Assembly (NCBI RefSeq): GCF_027594825.1
Contig: NZ_CP088930.1
Coordinates: 5,283,175 to 5,347,174 of the forward strand
DNA length: 64,000 bases
Source: Serratia liquefaciens
GTDB lineage: Bacteria; Pseudomonadota; Gammaproteobacteria; Enterobacterales; Enterobacteriaceae
Direction of reading: 5' to 3'
Below, piece by piece: positions 46,895 to 54,823 of this stretch. The notes beneath the pieces were generated by a model. It was not told the DNA's origin. It searched no databases and saw only the letters and a program-made list of their open reading frames with translations. How positions within the stretch are numbered: position 1 is the stretch's first letter; each line of letters begins with the position of its first letter. A program made the translations under genes and the position numbers.

Positions 46895-46901
46895 TCGGGA
46901 A

Positions 46902-47507
46902 TTATTTCAACCCTTCCGCGTTCAAGGTGGCATCTACTGCCGGCCGTGCGGCCACGCGATCAAAATAGGCCGAAAGGTGAGCGTGCTTTTTGAGATCAAA
47001 CTGCATGGCGATAGCCCAGCGCAGAACGGTAAACAAATAGGCATCCGCCACGCTAAACCGGTTCCCCAGCATGAAATGCTGCTTCGCCAGCACCGAATCC
47101 AGATAGCTGAACTGCTTCTCCAGTTTTTCCCGCGAGAAGGCTTTGTATTCTTCAGGCGTTTTCGGGTTAAACAGCGGGCTGAATCCCTTGTGCAGCTCGG
47201 TGGCAATATAGTTTAGCCACTCAATCGCATGGTAGCGCGACAGCGTGCCCGCCGCGGGGATCAGGCCGCGATCTGGCACGCGATCGGCCAGGTATTGCAC
47301 AATCGCAACGCCTTCGGTCAGCAGACTGCCGTCATCGAGCAGCAGCGCAGGCACTTGTCCTTTTGGGTTGATGGTCAGATAGTCGGCACCGCTTTCCGTT
47401 TTCTTCAGCGCCAGATCGACCTTTTCCGCCGTGAAATCCAGGCCCGCCTCACGCAGTACAATGTGTGGAGACAGAGAACAGGCACCGGCTTTATAGAACA
47501 GTTTCAT
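46902..47507 (-). CDS. gstA: Glutathione S-transferase GstA
   Basis: 201 residues, the E. coli Gst length. Beta-class GST: the catalytic Cys10 is in [13 protein letters not shown], the glutathione site in [14 protein letters not shown] (about 48-61), followed by the helical domain with [12 protein letters not shown] and the [12 protein letters not shown] block. It conjugates glutathione to electrophiles, in line with the nearby nemRA and gloA. Convergent with pdxY. Confidence 0.96.
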   Translation of the reverse strand: MKLFYKAGACSLSPHIVLREAGLDFTAEKVDLALKKTESGADYLTINPKGQVPALLLDDGSLLTEGVAIVQYLADRVPDRGLIPAAGTLSRYHAIEWLNYIATELHKGFSPLFNPKTPEEYKAFSREKLEKQFSYLDSVLAKQHFMLGNRFSVADAYLFTVLRWAIAMQFDLKKHAHLSAYFDRVAARPAVDATLNAEGLK

Positions 47508-47599
47508 CGAAAGCTCCTTGATAATGATGAGTGACAGGCATGCTTAACTTCTGATCCTAGCTCTATAACGCCAAAATTACAGCGGGTTAAACGACAAAT

Positions 47600-48484
47600 T
47601 TAACTTATCAACGCGGCTTCGGGCTGCAACTGCGTCAGGGTGACGGCAATTTGCTGTTGCAAGGCCTGCGGTGCGATTTGCATTGGCGAACGCAGCTCGT
47701 TACGGATCAGACCCTGCTGCGCCAATGCGGCTTTGACCGGGGCCGGGTTCGGGAAGCTGAACATCTGCTGGATCATCGGCAGCAGGCCGTAGAAGTTAGC
47801 GCGGGCGGCAACCAAATCGCCGTCGGCGACCTGTTGCACCAGTTGCACAAAGCGCTGCGGCTGAATATGCGCGGAAGCGGAAATCGCGCCGGTGCCGCCC
47901 AGGCACAGCGTCGTCAGGATCAGGTTATCTTCCCCGGTCAGTACGTCGATTTCACCGTCGTTAATCAGCGCCATGGTGGTGTCCGGGTTACCGCCGCAGT
48001 CCTTGATAGCTTTCACCTGCGGATGACGTGCAATCTGGCGCAGGGTGGCCAGTTCCATCACCACACCGGTGCGTTGCGGGATGTTGTACAGGATCACCGG
48101 TACGCTTGAGGCGTCGGCCAACTGGGTGAAATAGTCCACCAGACCGCATTGCGACGGGCGAATGTAGTAGGGCGCGGGGATCAGCACGCCGGCGACGTCG
48201 CGTAGCTGGATCGCCTGTTGCATTTGCAAAGTGTCGATCAGGTTATTGCCGGCCAGCCCCATCACCACCTGATGGGCTGGCGTCACGGCCAGCACGGCAT
48301 CGAGCACCGCCAGCTGTTCCTCCTTGCTTAACGCGGCAGCCTCACCGGTGGTACCGCAAACCACCAACCCGTCGACGCCAGAGGCGATCAGGTGTTGGGC
48401 CAGCCGTTGGGTGGCGGGCAGGTCAACGGCGTTGTGATTAAATGGGGTCACCAGCGCAACCCAGATACCGGAAAATGAGGCCAT
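47600..48484 (-). CDS. DapA-family lyase/synthase (4-hydroxy-tetrahydrodipicolinate synthase-like)
   Basis: 294 residues from the ATG at 48484 (MASFSGIWVALVTPFN, AAGGAAA upstream). TIM barrel of the DHDPS/NAL family. Visible residues: VCGTTGEAAAL (Thr-Thr pair, about 43-53), ILYNIPQRTGVV with Tyr and Arg (about 132-143), and the Schiff-base lysine in VKAIKDCGGN (about 158-167). All residues for a DapA-type reaction are present, but this is not the usual dapA locus (which lies by bamC/purC), so it is a paralogue whose true substrate is not certain. A short leader frame stands upstream. Confidence 0.85.
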   Translation of the reverse strand: MASFSGIWVALVTPFNHNAVDLPATQRLAQHLIASGVDGLVVCGTTGEAAALSKEEQLAVLDAVLAVTPAHQVVMGLAGNNLIDTLQMQQAIQLRDVAGVLIPAPYYIRPSQCGLVDYFTQLADASSVPVILYNIPQRTGVVMELATLRQIARHPQVKAIKDCGGNPDTTMALINDGEIDVLTGEDNLILTTLCLGGTGAISASAHIQPQRFVQLVQQVADGDLVAARANFYGLLPMIQQMFSFPNPAPVKAALAQQGLIRNELRSPMQIAPQALQQQIAVTLTQLQPEAALIS

Positions 48485-48590
48485 AGTAATTTCCTTCAAT
48501 GCGAACAATAAGAAGCCAGATGAGATAACAAGAGGGGAAACGAGTCGTACACCGCCCAGTCAGCTCATCTGACGGGACAGCGCGCCCCGA

Positions 48591-48686
48591 TCAAATGAGC
48601 GTCTGTTTCTTCAAGTAAACCGCCACCACACCTTCAAGGGGCAATGCCGACATTTGCGCAGCGTCATTGTGGTTGAAGTGAGTCAT
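48591..48686 (-). CDS. Possible 31-residue leader peptide upstream of the DapA-like gene
   Basis: ATG at 48686 to TGA at 48591-48593, starting MTHFNHNDAAQMSALPLEG and ending KKQTLI. A weak AAGAGA precedes it. 106 bp remain before the DapA-like start. It could be a regulatory leader or a microprotein; no family recognised. Confidence 0.35.
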   Translation of the reverse strand: MTHFNHNDAAQMSALPLEGVVAVYLKKQTLI

Positions 48687-48823
48687 GGCGGTCTCTTGAA
48701 AAGGGGGTATGCGGTGATAATGAATATTCTGCATGATGCTGTCAATTTACAACAGGTTGATAACACGGTTATTCATGATTAAACCGCGCTGATGAGTTTG
48801 GCTAATAAACCGGGAAAAGAAGA

Positions 48824-48841
48824 ACCCCGCCTTGGCGGGGA
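48824..48841 (-). terminator. Terminator of yjbD-like gene
   Basis: The stem CCCCGC/GCGGGG is followed on the minus strand by TTCTTCTTTTCC. It lies nine bases after the stop. Confidence 0.8.
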
Positions 48842-48849
48842 GAAATCGA

Positions 48850-49116
48850 TTAGCGGGGACGGCGTGCGCCGTTGATCGAAGCCGACCAACTGAACGTTTC
48901 CCCGGTGGGTTGAACGCGGTTGGCTTTGCGCTCGGCCCGGGTGGCTTTTTCAATTTTCTCGCGGGCGGCAGTGATACGAGCCACCGCTTCATCTTTGATC
49001 TTGTTATTCTCGGCGTTGGTCAACGCGCGGCCGAGGCTTTTGCGTGCCTTGTCCAGCTCGGTTTTTACTTCACGTTGCTCGCTTTCCGTCATGTCTTTCA
49101 GCGTCAGTTTTTTCAT
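48850..49116 (-). CDS. YjbD-like DUF3811 protein
   Basis: 88 residues from the ATG at 49116 (MKKLTLKDMTESEQREVKT). It resembles E. coli YjbD: EMTE.EQRE.KT.LD.AR and the ending GETFSWSASINGARRPR match its FSWSA...GRR tail. Highly charged, mostly helical. Function unknown. A long upstream extension of the frame is antisense-like and rejected. It lies after yedJ in the same direction (103 bp apart). Confidence 0.8.
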   Translation of the reverse strand: MKKLTLKDMTESEQREVKTELDKARKSLGRALTNAENNKIKDEAVARITAAREKIEKATRAERKANRVQPTGETFSWSASINGARRPR

Positions 49117-49219
49117 CGTTGTAGCCTGGTCAGTGAAGTTGGCTTCCAGTGTACAGCAATTAACGGCGTGAAGATGCTGCCGCCGTAACGGAAATGCCAG
49201 ATTGCAGGGCGCTGGCGCG

Positions 49220-49885
49220 TTACATCTCTTCCAGCAGTTCGCTAAGGAAACGCCGCATGCGTTCGGTACGTTCCAGCGCCATTTTCTTGCCGGTGGCGGT
49301 TTGGAAACCTTCCTGCAGTTTGAACAACTTGGTTTCGAAGTGATCCAGAGAAAAACGCTTGTCATCATATTGGCGCTGTTCCGCCAGCGGATCGGCGGCA
49401 TCGTACAGCGCGCTGCGCATGCGTCCACCAATATAGAAACAGCGCGCTACGCCAATCATGCCGATAGCGTCCAGACGGTCTGCGTCCTGAATGATTTTTG
49501 CTTCCAGACTCTCCGGGGTAATAGCGGCGGAGAAGCTGTGGGCCTCGATGGCATGGGCGGTTTCGGCAATGTCCTGCGGCTCCCAGCCCAGCTGTTTGAG
49601 CATCAGGGCGCCTTTCTCCGCCGCCATGCGTGAAGCCAGATGGCGCTGTGGCGAGTTTTTTTCCACTGCCACACAGTCATGCAACAGCACGGCGGCACAC
49701 AGGATGCGACGGTTGCCGCCTTCCTGTTGGCTGATTTTGCGGGTGTTTTTCCACACGCGATGCAGATGTGCCACGTCATGAGAGCCATCATCGGAATCGA
49801 GAGTCAGCGGCAACAACGCCTGAGCCAGTTCCTGATGGGGGGCGAAAGGCTGCAGCAAGGCTTGCGCCAGGGGTGAAGAATGCAC
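49220..49885 (-). CDS. yedJ: YedJ-like HD-domain phosphohydrolase
   Basis: 221 residues. The HD superfamily metal site is complete: H in SHDVAHLHRVW (about 34-44), HD in AAVLLHDCVAV (about 64-74) and D in KIIQDADRLDAIG (about 131-143). The E. coli relative YedJ is an uncharacterised phosphohydrolase. Likely a nucleotide or phosphate-ester hydrolase; the substrate cannot be read from the sequence. Confidence 0.88.
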   Translation of the reverse strand: MHSSPLAQALLQPFAPHQELAQALLPLTLDSDDGSHDVAHLHRVWKNTRKISQQEGGNRRILCAAVLLHDCVAVEKNSPQRHLASRMAAEKGALMLKQLGWEPQDIAETAHAIEAHSFSAAITPESLEAKIIQDADRLDAIGMIGVARCFYIGGRMRSALYDAADPLAEQRQYDDKRFSLDHFETKLFKLQEGFQTATGKKMALERTERMRRFLSELLEEM

Positions 49886-50119
49886 GTTTTGCTCCTTTGT
49901 GGTCGGAAAACCTCAATCATAACCCCCTTTGATGCGGCGGTGATGACAGCGCAATATTCTCATTGTTTACTACAATGCAACAGACTATTGCCGCAATCGC
50001 AGTTTTTATACCGGAATAAGCAACTTACAATGGCCCCATTCCGGTCATCTCCGCTTGGTGTAAACCTGTGTCTGCGGGGTATGGCCGGGATATCCTGCAG
50101 ACGCCACCGGAGAAAGATC

Positions 50120-50515
50120 ATGCCTACTAATCTTGAAATTGTACGCGCCACCTATCAGGGCGGCAGTGCCGAAGAGAATGGCCGCAACCTGCTGGCGGCA
50201 CTGGCGCCAGACGCAGAGTGGACCGAAGCGGCGGGATTTCCTTATGCCGGCACCTATATCGGCCCGCAGGCGATATTCAAAAATGTTCACCAGCGTTTGG
50301 GCACGGAATGGCAGGGCTATCGCGCCGACGTTGACCATTTCTATGATGCCGGCGAAACCGTGATCGCGCAGGGGTTCTACCATGGCACCTACGCGGCCAC
50401 CGGAAAGTCCTTCACCGCCTCCTTTGCGCATATTTACCAGCTGCGTGCAGGAAAAATCGTTAAGTTCGTGCAAATCGTCGACAGCGCAAAAGTGCTGGAA
50501 GCGATGCAGGACTAA
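50120..50515 (+). CDS. NTF2-like/SnoaL-type small protein
   Basis: 131 residues from the ATG at 50120 with GGAGAAAG upstream; the long in-frame extension from 49880 has no conserved character. The NTF2-like fold is shown by N-terminal helices (IVRATYQGGSAEENGRNLL), WTEAAGFPYAGTYIGP (about 33-48) and the closing strand pair FAHIYQLRAGKIVKFVQIVD (about 102-121). Such proteins are ketosteroid-isomerase-like enzymes or binding proteins. Substrate unknown. Its stop overlaps the convergent gene by four bases. Confidence 0.82.
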   Translation: MPTNLEIVRATYQGGSAEENGRNLLAALAPDAEWTEAAGFPYAGTYIGPQAIFKNVHQRLGTEWQGYRADVDHFYDAGETVIAQGFYHGTYAATGKSFTASFAHIYQLRAGKIVKFVQIVDSAKVLEAMQD

Positions 50516-50781
50516 AGGCCGCTGTGCTTGCCAAATTTGCGATCGTACTCCCGCCGATAACCGCGCGCTTTGTTGCGATCGCGGATCCACAAATACCCGC
50601 ACACCAGCGCAACGGCGCCTGAAAAGGTAATGTTGCGCATGTCCCGGTCATAAAAAAATACCAGTATGGCGTCCAGCGCCGCGATAAAGGCAATCCACTT
50701 ATACATGTGGGATTGCCGACGCGTGGCGGCGTTGAGGCGCTTTAATTGTCTGGCTTCGTGCATAACCGGCTTTTGCTGCAT
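50512..50781 (-). CDS. Small two-helix membrane protein, unknown function
   Basis: 89 residues; a second ATG at 50763 would give 83. Two membrane segments (about 28-44 and 51-65) sit between a basic N-terminus and a basic C-terminal tail (IRDRNKARGYRREYDRKFGK). The pattern fits small YbbJ-like or DUF-type inner-membrane proteins, but no family was identified. It is convergent with the NTF2-like gene. Confidence 0.65.
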   Translation of the reverse strand: MQQKPVMHEARQLKRLNAATRRQSHMYKWIAFIAALDAILVFFYDRDMRNITFSGAVALVCGYLWIRDRNKARGYRREYDRKFGKHSGL

Positions 50782-50880
50782 TAACGTCTCGGCGGTAATA
50801 AATTTCCTAGCTGTAAATTAGCAGAATAGTCCCAATGGCGGCAAAGGGTAACGCACGCGATGCCTACCCGCGCCCTAATG

Positions 50881-51258
50881 TCACAACGCCAGGACGGCTT
50901 CGATCTCAACGCTGACCTGTGGCGAGAACAATGCGCTGACCGCGACCAGTGAGCAGGCGGGGAGCGCACCATCACAATAGTCAAACAGCACCGGTCGGAT
51001 GGCCGGTAAATCGCCGATATCGGTCAGAAACACGGTTATTTTAATCAGCGCCTTGAGGTTCGTACCCTCTGCGGCGGCGATGGTCGCCAGCTGCTCCAGA
51101 ACCGCCTGCGTCTGTTGCTGAGTCGTTAGCCCCTGAGCCTCGGTGGCAAATGCCGTCAGGCCGGAAACATACAGCGTATCCCCGTGGCGTACGGCATGAA
51201 CATAGGGGCCCCCCGGCGTAGGCAGATGCGGATAATTAATGCGCTTTAATGATGTCAT
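50881..51258 (-). CDS. RidA-family (YjgF/UK114) protein
   Basis: 125 residues from the ATG at 51258 (MTSLKRINYPHLPTPGGPYV). RidA-like trimer fold: G.YVHAVRHGDTLYVSG (about 17-31), a central QQTQAVLEQLATIAAAEG helix and the closing strand QVSVEIEAVLAL. The arginine used for deaminase in RidA (in the RPVLFDYC region, about 91) is present. Members hydrolyse reactive enamines or imines from PLP enzymes. It is a paralogue of the housekeeping ridA and has a weak class assignment. Confidence 0.85.
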   Translation of the reverse strand: MTSLKRINYPHLPTPGGPYVHAVRHGDTLYVSGLTAFATEAQGLTTQQQTQAVLEQLATIAAAEGTNLKALIKITVFLTDIGDLPAIRPVLFDYCDGALPACSLVAVSALFSPQVSVEIEAVLAL

Positions 51259-51401
51259 GGTAAAAACCCCGAGAGATAAATTAAAAAAGTAAACAAACTT
51301 GGTTAGGATAGTGCGATGAACATCGGAAGTACGCTGAGATATATTGATTTTTAATAATATCACTACCATTCATTTATAACTGTGAAGGACGTTTCAGGGT
51401 A

Positions 51402-52256
51402 ATGAATTCGGCCTTAATTCCTTACATGCAACGCTGGCAGTTACAGCCCGACGGCCAGGCGTTTGAAACTCACAGCAGCCTGCTGATGCCCGTTCGCTAT
51501 CAGGGGACCGCTGCCATGTTGAAAATAGCCCGCGAACAGGAAGAAAAGTTCGGCGGTTTATTGATGTGCTGGTGGCAGGGCGAAGGTGCTGCGCGGGTGC
51601 TGGCCTGGCACGACGAGGGTATTTTGCTGGAGCGCGCTCAAGGCAGCCGCTCGTTGCCGCAAATGGTGCGCGATGGCGACGATCGTCAGGCGACGGAAAT
51701 TCTTTGTCAGGTCGTTGCCCGCCTGCATGCGCCACGTGCAGAACCTTTGCCGGAACTCATTCCTCTGCACCAATGGTTTAACTCACTGTGGCCGGCGGCG
51801 CAGGCGCACGGTGGCATGCTGCGCCTCAGCGCCAGAGTGGCCGCAGAGTTGCTGACCAGCCCGCGCGAACAGACCGTGTTGCACGGAGATATACACCATG
51901 ACAACGTGCTGGATTTCGGTGAGCGTGGCTGGCTGGTGATCGACCCTAAACGCCTTTATGGCGAACGCGCCTTCGACTACGCCAATATCTTCTGCAACCC
52001 CAACTACGGCATAGCTACTGACCCAGATATTTTTCAACGGCGAGTGGCACAGATCTGCCAACTGGCCGGGTTGGAGCGCCAGCGTCTGCTGCAGTGGATC
52101 CTTGCCTGGGCAGGACTCTCCGCCGCCTGGTTCATGGAGGACGGTGAGGCGGCGGATATCGACTTCCGTGTCGCCGAGCAGGCAGCGCTTGCACTGGGCC
52201 TGTCGTTACCGGAAGGGGATTCAGGGTTCATCCTGCCAATAATCGAGCGAGGCTGA
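51402..52256 (+). CDS. APH(6)/hydroxyurea-type phosphotransferase
   Basis: 284 residues. Aminoglycoside 6-phosphotransferase-like fold: AMLKIAREQEE (ATP-site Lys about 42), the Brenner motif VLHGDIHHDNVLD (catalytic Asp about 167), and VIDPKRLYGERAFDYANIFCNP (in parts, about 181-202) with the Mg-binding Asp. The family inactivates streptomycin or phosphorylates hydroxyurea. As a chromosomal gene without mobile neighbours it is probably intrinsic; the actual substrate is untested. The end overlaps the convergent cupin gene by 36 bp. Confidence 0.88.
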   Translation: MNSALIPYMQRWQLQPDGQAFETHSSLLMPVRYQGTAAMLKIAREQEEKFGGLLMCWWQGEGAARVLAWHDEGILLERAQGSRSLPQMVRDGDDRQATEILCQVVARLHAPRAEPLPELIPLHQWFNSLWPAAQAHGGMLRLSARVAAELLTSPREQTVLHGDIHHDNVLDFGERGWLVIDPKRLYGERAFDYANIFCNPNYGIATDPDIFQRRVAQICQLAGLERQRLLQWILAWAGLSAAWFMEDGEAADIDFRVAEQAALALGLSLPEGDSGFILPIIERG

Positions 52257-52724
52257 TGGGCGTTGCAAATAGCGCACCGGTTCACCATTTTGGTCCACGG
52301 CCATCGCCTGAAACTTGCCTGAGTCAGGATATTCCACCAGTTCGGGCTGCTCGCGGGTGCTGACAGACAGATATTTCAGCGGCGCATCCGACGTGTTGAT
52401 GATCTGATGCGGGTATTGCGGCCCTGGCGGAATAAAAATAACGTCCCCACTTTTGATCGGCAGCCGCTCCCCGGCAACCCGTAAGGTGCCGGTCCCCTCC
52501 AGCACAATGAACATCTCCTCCTGCGCATAGTGGAAGTGATAGGGGCAGGAACGCATGCCCGGGGCGACCACGTCGATGGAAGCTCCCAGCTTGCTTGCTG
52601 CGGTACCTGTGCCCAAACGGGCGCCCAGGCTGTCATACAGTGGGGGGCGGCTGTCGTGTGATTTCTCAACCTGGTCGAAATTGCGGATCAGACGCTGGGC
52701 TAACAGCGCGGCATGCTCATTCAT
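52221..52724 (-). CDS. Metal-binding cupin protein
   Basis: 167 residues from the ATG at 52724, which has CGAGG six bases away; the ATG two codons earlier sits too close to that site. A single cupin domain at about 45-135 has the metal pattern HFHYAQEEMF (His-His-Glu) and PHQIIN (His). Substrate unknown; it may be a dioxygenase or an isomerase. It overlaps the end of the APH(6)-like gene. Confidence 0.85.
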   Translation of the reverse strand: MNEHAALLAQRLIRNFDQVEKSHDSRPPLYDSLGARLGTGTAASKLGASIDVVAPGMRSCPYHFHYAQEEMFIVLEGTGTLRVAGERLPIKSGDVIFIPPGPQYPHQIINTSDAPLKYLSVSTREQPELVEYPDSGKFQAMAVDQNGEPVRYLQRPSASLDYWQDEP

Positions 52725-52862
52725 AGACATCCTCGTGACAATGTCACTTAGCGATTGGCGATGGCAAGGGAAAAACCGTCCATGGTTCCTCCATCAGTTA
52801 AGCAGAAGATCGCTAAAGGGGGAACATTGTCGAATGGAGCCAGTCACCTTAAGCCGGCGGGC

Positions 52863-54056
52863 TTACTTCTCCGTGCGGCTCGCGCGTTGGGGCAGCGACA
52901 GAATGATATGGGCGATTGCGCCGCCAATAATCCCCCAAAATGCCGAGCCGACGCCCAGCAGCGTCACGCCGGACGCGGTGATCAGAAAGGCGATCAGCGC
53001 GGCATCGCGCTGTTTTTCATCTTGCAGTGCGCGTTGCAGACTCCCGGCAATGGTGCCCAGCAGCGCCAGCCCGGCAATGGTGTGGATCAAGGCGGTGGGC
53101 AATGCGCTGAACAACATGCCGATAACGCCGCCGAAAGCACCGGCCAGCAGGTAAAATACCCCGGCGGCAGCGGCGGCCATATAGCGGCGCTGCGGATTCG
53201 GATGCACGTCAGGCCCCATGCAGATCGCGGCGGTAATGGCGGCGATACAAACCGAAAACCCGCCGAACGGCGCCAACAACAGTGCGGTCAGCGCCGTCCA
53301 GCTGATCAACGGCGAGGTGGGCACGCTGTAGCCGGCGGCCTTGAGGGTGGCGATGCCGGGAGCGTTTTGTGACGCCATAGTGACCACGAAGAAAGGCACA
53401 CCAATCCCCAACAGCGTAGACGCACTAAAGTGTGGCGCAATAAACTCCGGCATGGCGAACGCCAACGGTTGCTGTGCAAGATGGATATTCCCTTGCACAG
53501 CCGCAATCGCCAGGCCGGTCAACAAGGTCAGGACGATCGCGTAGCGGGCCAGATAACGGCGGGTGATTAAGTACATCAGCCCCATCCCGGCACTGAGCAC
53601 GAAATTCACCTGTAGCGAAGCAAAGGCATCCAGGCCAAACCGCAGCAGGATCCCCGCCAGCATCGCCGCCGAAATCGCCTGCGGGATGTAATCCATCAAC
53701 CGGGCAAACAGCCCGGTCACGCCACACAGCAGGATCAGCCCGGAGGCAAAGATGAAAACGCCAATCGCTTCGTTGAGCGGGGTACCTGGCAGACTGGTGA
53801 CTAGCAGCGCGGCGCCGGGCGTCGACCAGGCGGTCAGGATCGGCGTGCGGTAATACAGGGACAGTCCGAGGGAGGTGATACCCATCCCCAGCCCCAACAT
53901 GGTCAGCCAGCCGCCAATCTGCATTGGCGTCGCGCCGGCGGCCGCGGCCGCCTGAAAGATAATGGCGGCAGAGCTGGTGTAACCCACCAAAACCGCAACG
54001 AACCCGGCCATCACGGCGGGCAGGGACAGATGACGCAAAGAGAGAGCTGGGCGCAT
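52863..54056 (-). CDS. ydcO: BenE-family transporter (YdcO)
   Basis: 397 residues from the ATG at 54056 (MRPALSLRHLSLPAV, GGAG six bases upstream). About twelve membrane segments; benzoate/H+ symporter (BenE) family. E. coli YdcO lies divergent to ydcN (sutR) just as here. The transported compound in enterobacteria is not established. Two palindromes before its start are likely operators of the divergent regulator. Confidence 0.9.
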   Translation of the reverse strand: MRPALSLRHLSLPAVMAGFVAVLVGYTSSAAIIFQAAAAAGATPMQIGGWLTMLGLGMGITSLGLSLYYRTPILTAWSTPGAALLVTSLPGTPLNEAIGVFIFASGLILLCGVTGLFARLMDYIPQAISAAMLAGILLRFGLDAFASLQVNFVLSAGMGLMYLITRRYLARYAIVLTLLTGLAIAAVQGNIHLAQQPLAFAMPEFIAPHFSASTLLGIGVPFFVVTMASQNAPGIATLKAAGYSVPTSPLISWTALTALLLAPFGGFSVCIAAITAAICMGPDVHPNPQRRYMAAAAAGVFYLLAGAFGGVIGMLFSALPTALIHTIAGLALLGTIAGSLQRALQDEKQRDAALIAFLITASGVTLLGVGSAFWGIIGGAIAHIILSLPQRASRTEK

Positions 54057-54075
54057 GGCGGACTCCGGCAACGGT

Positions 54076-54093
54076 TGTGCGTTATAACGCACA
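54076..54093. promoter_or_regulatory. Operator 1 of the SutR-type regulator (perfect palindrome)
   Basis: TGTGCGTTATAACGCACA is a perfect 18-bp palindrome 19 bp upstream of the ydcO start. Confidence 0.7.
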
Positions 54094-54114
54094 GTGAAAC
54101 GGCAGCATAGCATC

Positions 54115-54130
54115 GTGCGTTATAGCGCAC
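54115..54130. promoter_or_regulatory. Operator 2 of the SutR-type regulator
   Basis: GTGCGTTATAGCGCAC repeats the first site with one mismatched pair, 38 bp away centre to centre and 37 bp before the sutR start. Confidence 0.65.
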
Positions 54131-54167
54131 AAGTGGCTATAATCAGCCGAAATCAAGGGAGAAAAAC

Positions 54168-54731
54168 ATGCAGGAACTGTCCGGTCATCTGGCACAAACG
54201 CTTCGTTCTTTGCGCGTGCAGCGCGGCTGGAGCCTGAATCAGGCGGCGGAAAACACCGGCGTCAGCAAGGCCATGCTGGGGCAGATCGAACGTGGTGAAT
54301 CCAGCCCAACGGTGGCAACGCTGTGGAAAATTGCCACCGGGTTTAACGTGGCGTTCTCCGCATTTCTCGAGATCTCACCGTTGCAACAACAGGCCACGCT
54401 ACACCGCTATGGCGATGCGCCGGTATTTAATCAATACAACGCCGATATGCGTGTCGTCCCGTTATTTCCATTCGATCGCCAACTGGGGTTCGACATGTTT
54501 GTTATCGATCTGGCTCCGGGGGCGCTCAGCGAATCTTCTGCACATGAGCCGGGGGTGATTGAGCATGTGATTGTCATCAACGGCGAGCTGGAGCTGGCGG
54601 TCGACGGTCAGTGGTATCACCTGACCAGCGGCGAGGCGATGCGCTTTCAGGCCGATCGGCCACATGCTTACCGCAATGCCAGCCAACAGACGGTACGCAT
54701 TCACGATCTGATCCATTACCCTAAATTTTGA
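54168..54731 (+). CDS. sutR: SutR-type XRE-cupin regulator (YdcN)
   Basis: 187 residues. XRE helix-turn-helix at about 24-60 (WSLNQAAENTGVSKAMLGQI) plus a C-terminal cupin domain (about 95-180, ESSAHEPGVIEHV and FQADRPHAY). E. coli SutR (YdcN) regulates sulfur-related genes; similarity is strong, including SSPTVATLWKIATG. It is divergent from the BenE transporter and probably represses it through the two palindromes. Confidence 0.9.
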   Translation: MQELSGHLAQTLRSLRVQRGWSLNQAAENTGVSKAMLGQIERGESSPTVATLWKIATGFNVAFSAFLEISPLQQQATLHRYGDAPVFNQYNADMRVVPLFPFDRQLGFDMFVIDLAPGALSESSAHEPGVIEHVIVINGELELAVDGQWYHLTSGEAMRFQADRPHAYRNASQQTVRIHDLIHYPKF

Positions 54732-54823
54732 TTCAACGGCGTGGGCGCAGGCTTTGACTCTGCGCCGCCAAACGCCTACCTTGTTGAAAATGAGTCTTAT
54801 TAACTTTCAAAGGGAGATTGAAC

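Noticed and set aside
49880..50119. 80-codon N-terminal extension of the NTF2-like protein
   Set aside because: Cys/Arg/Ser-rich, unlike the family; a strong ribosome site points to the ATG at 50120.
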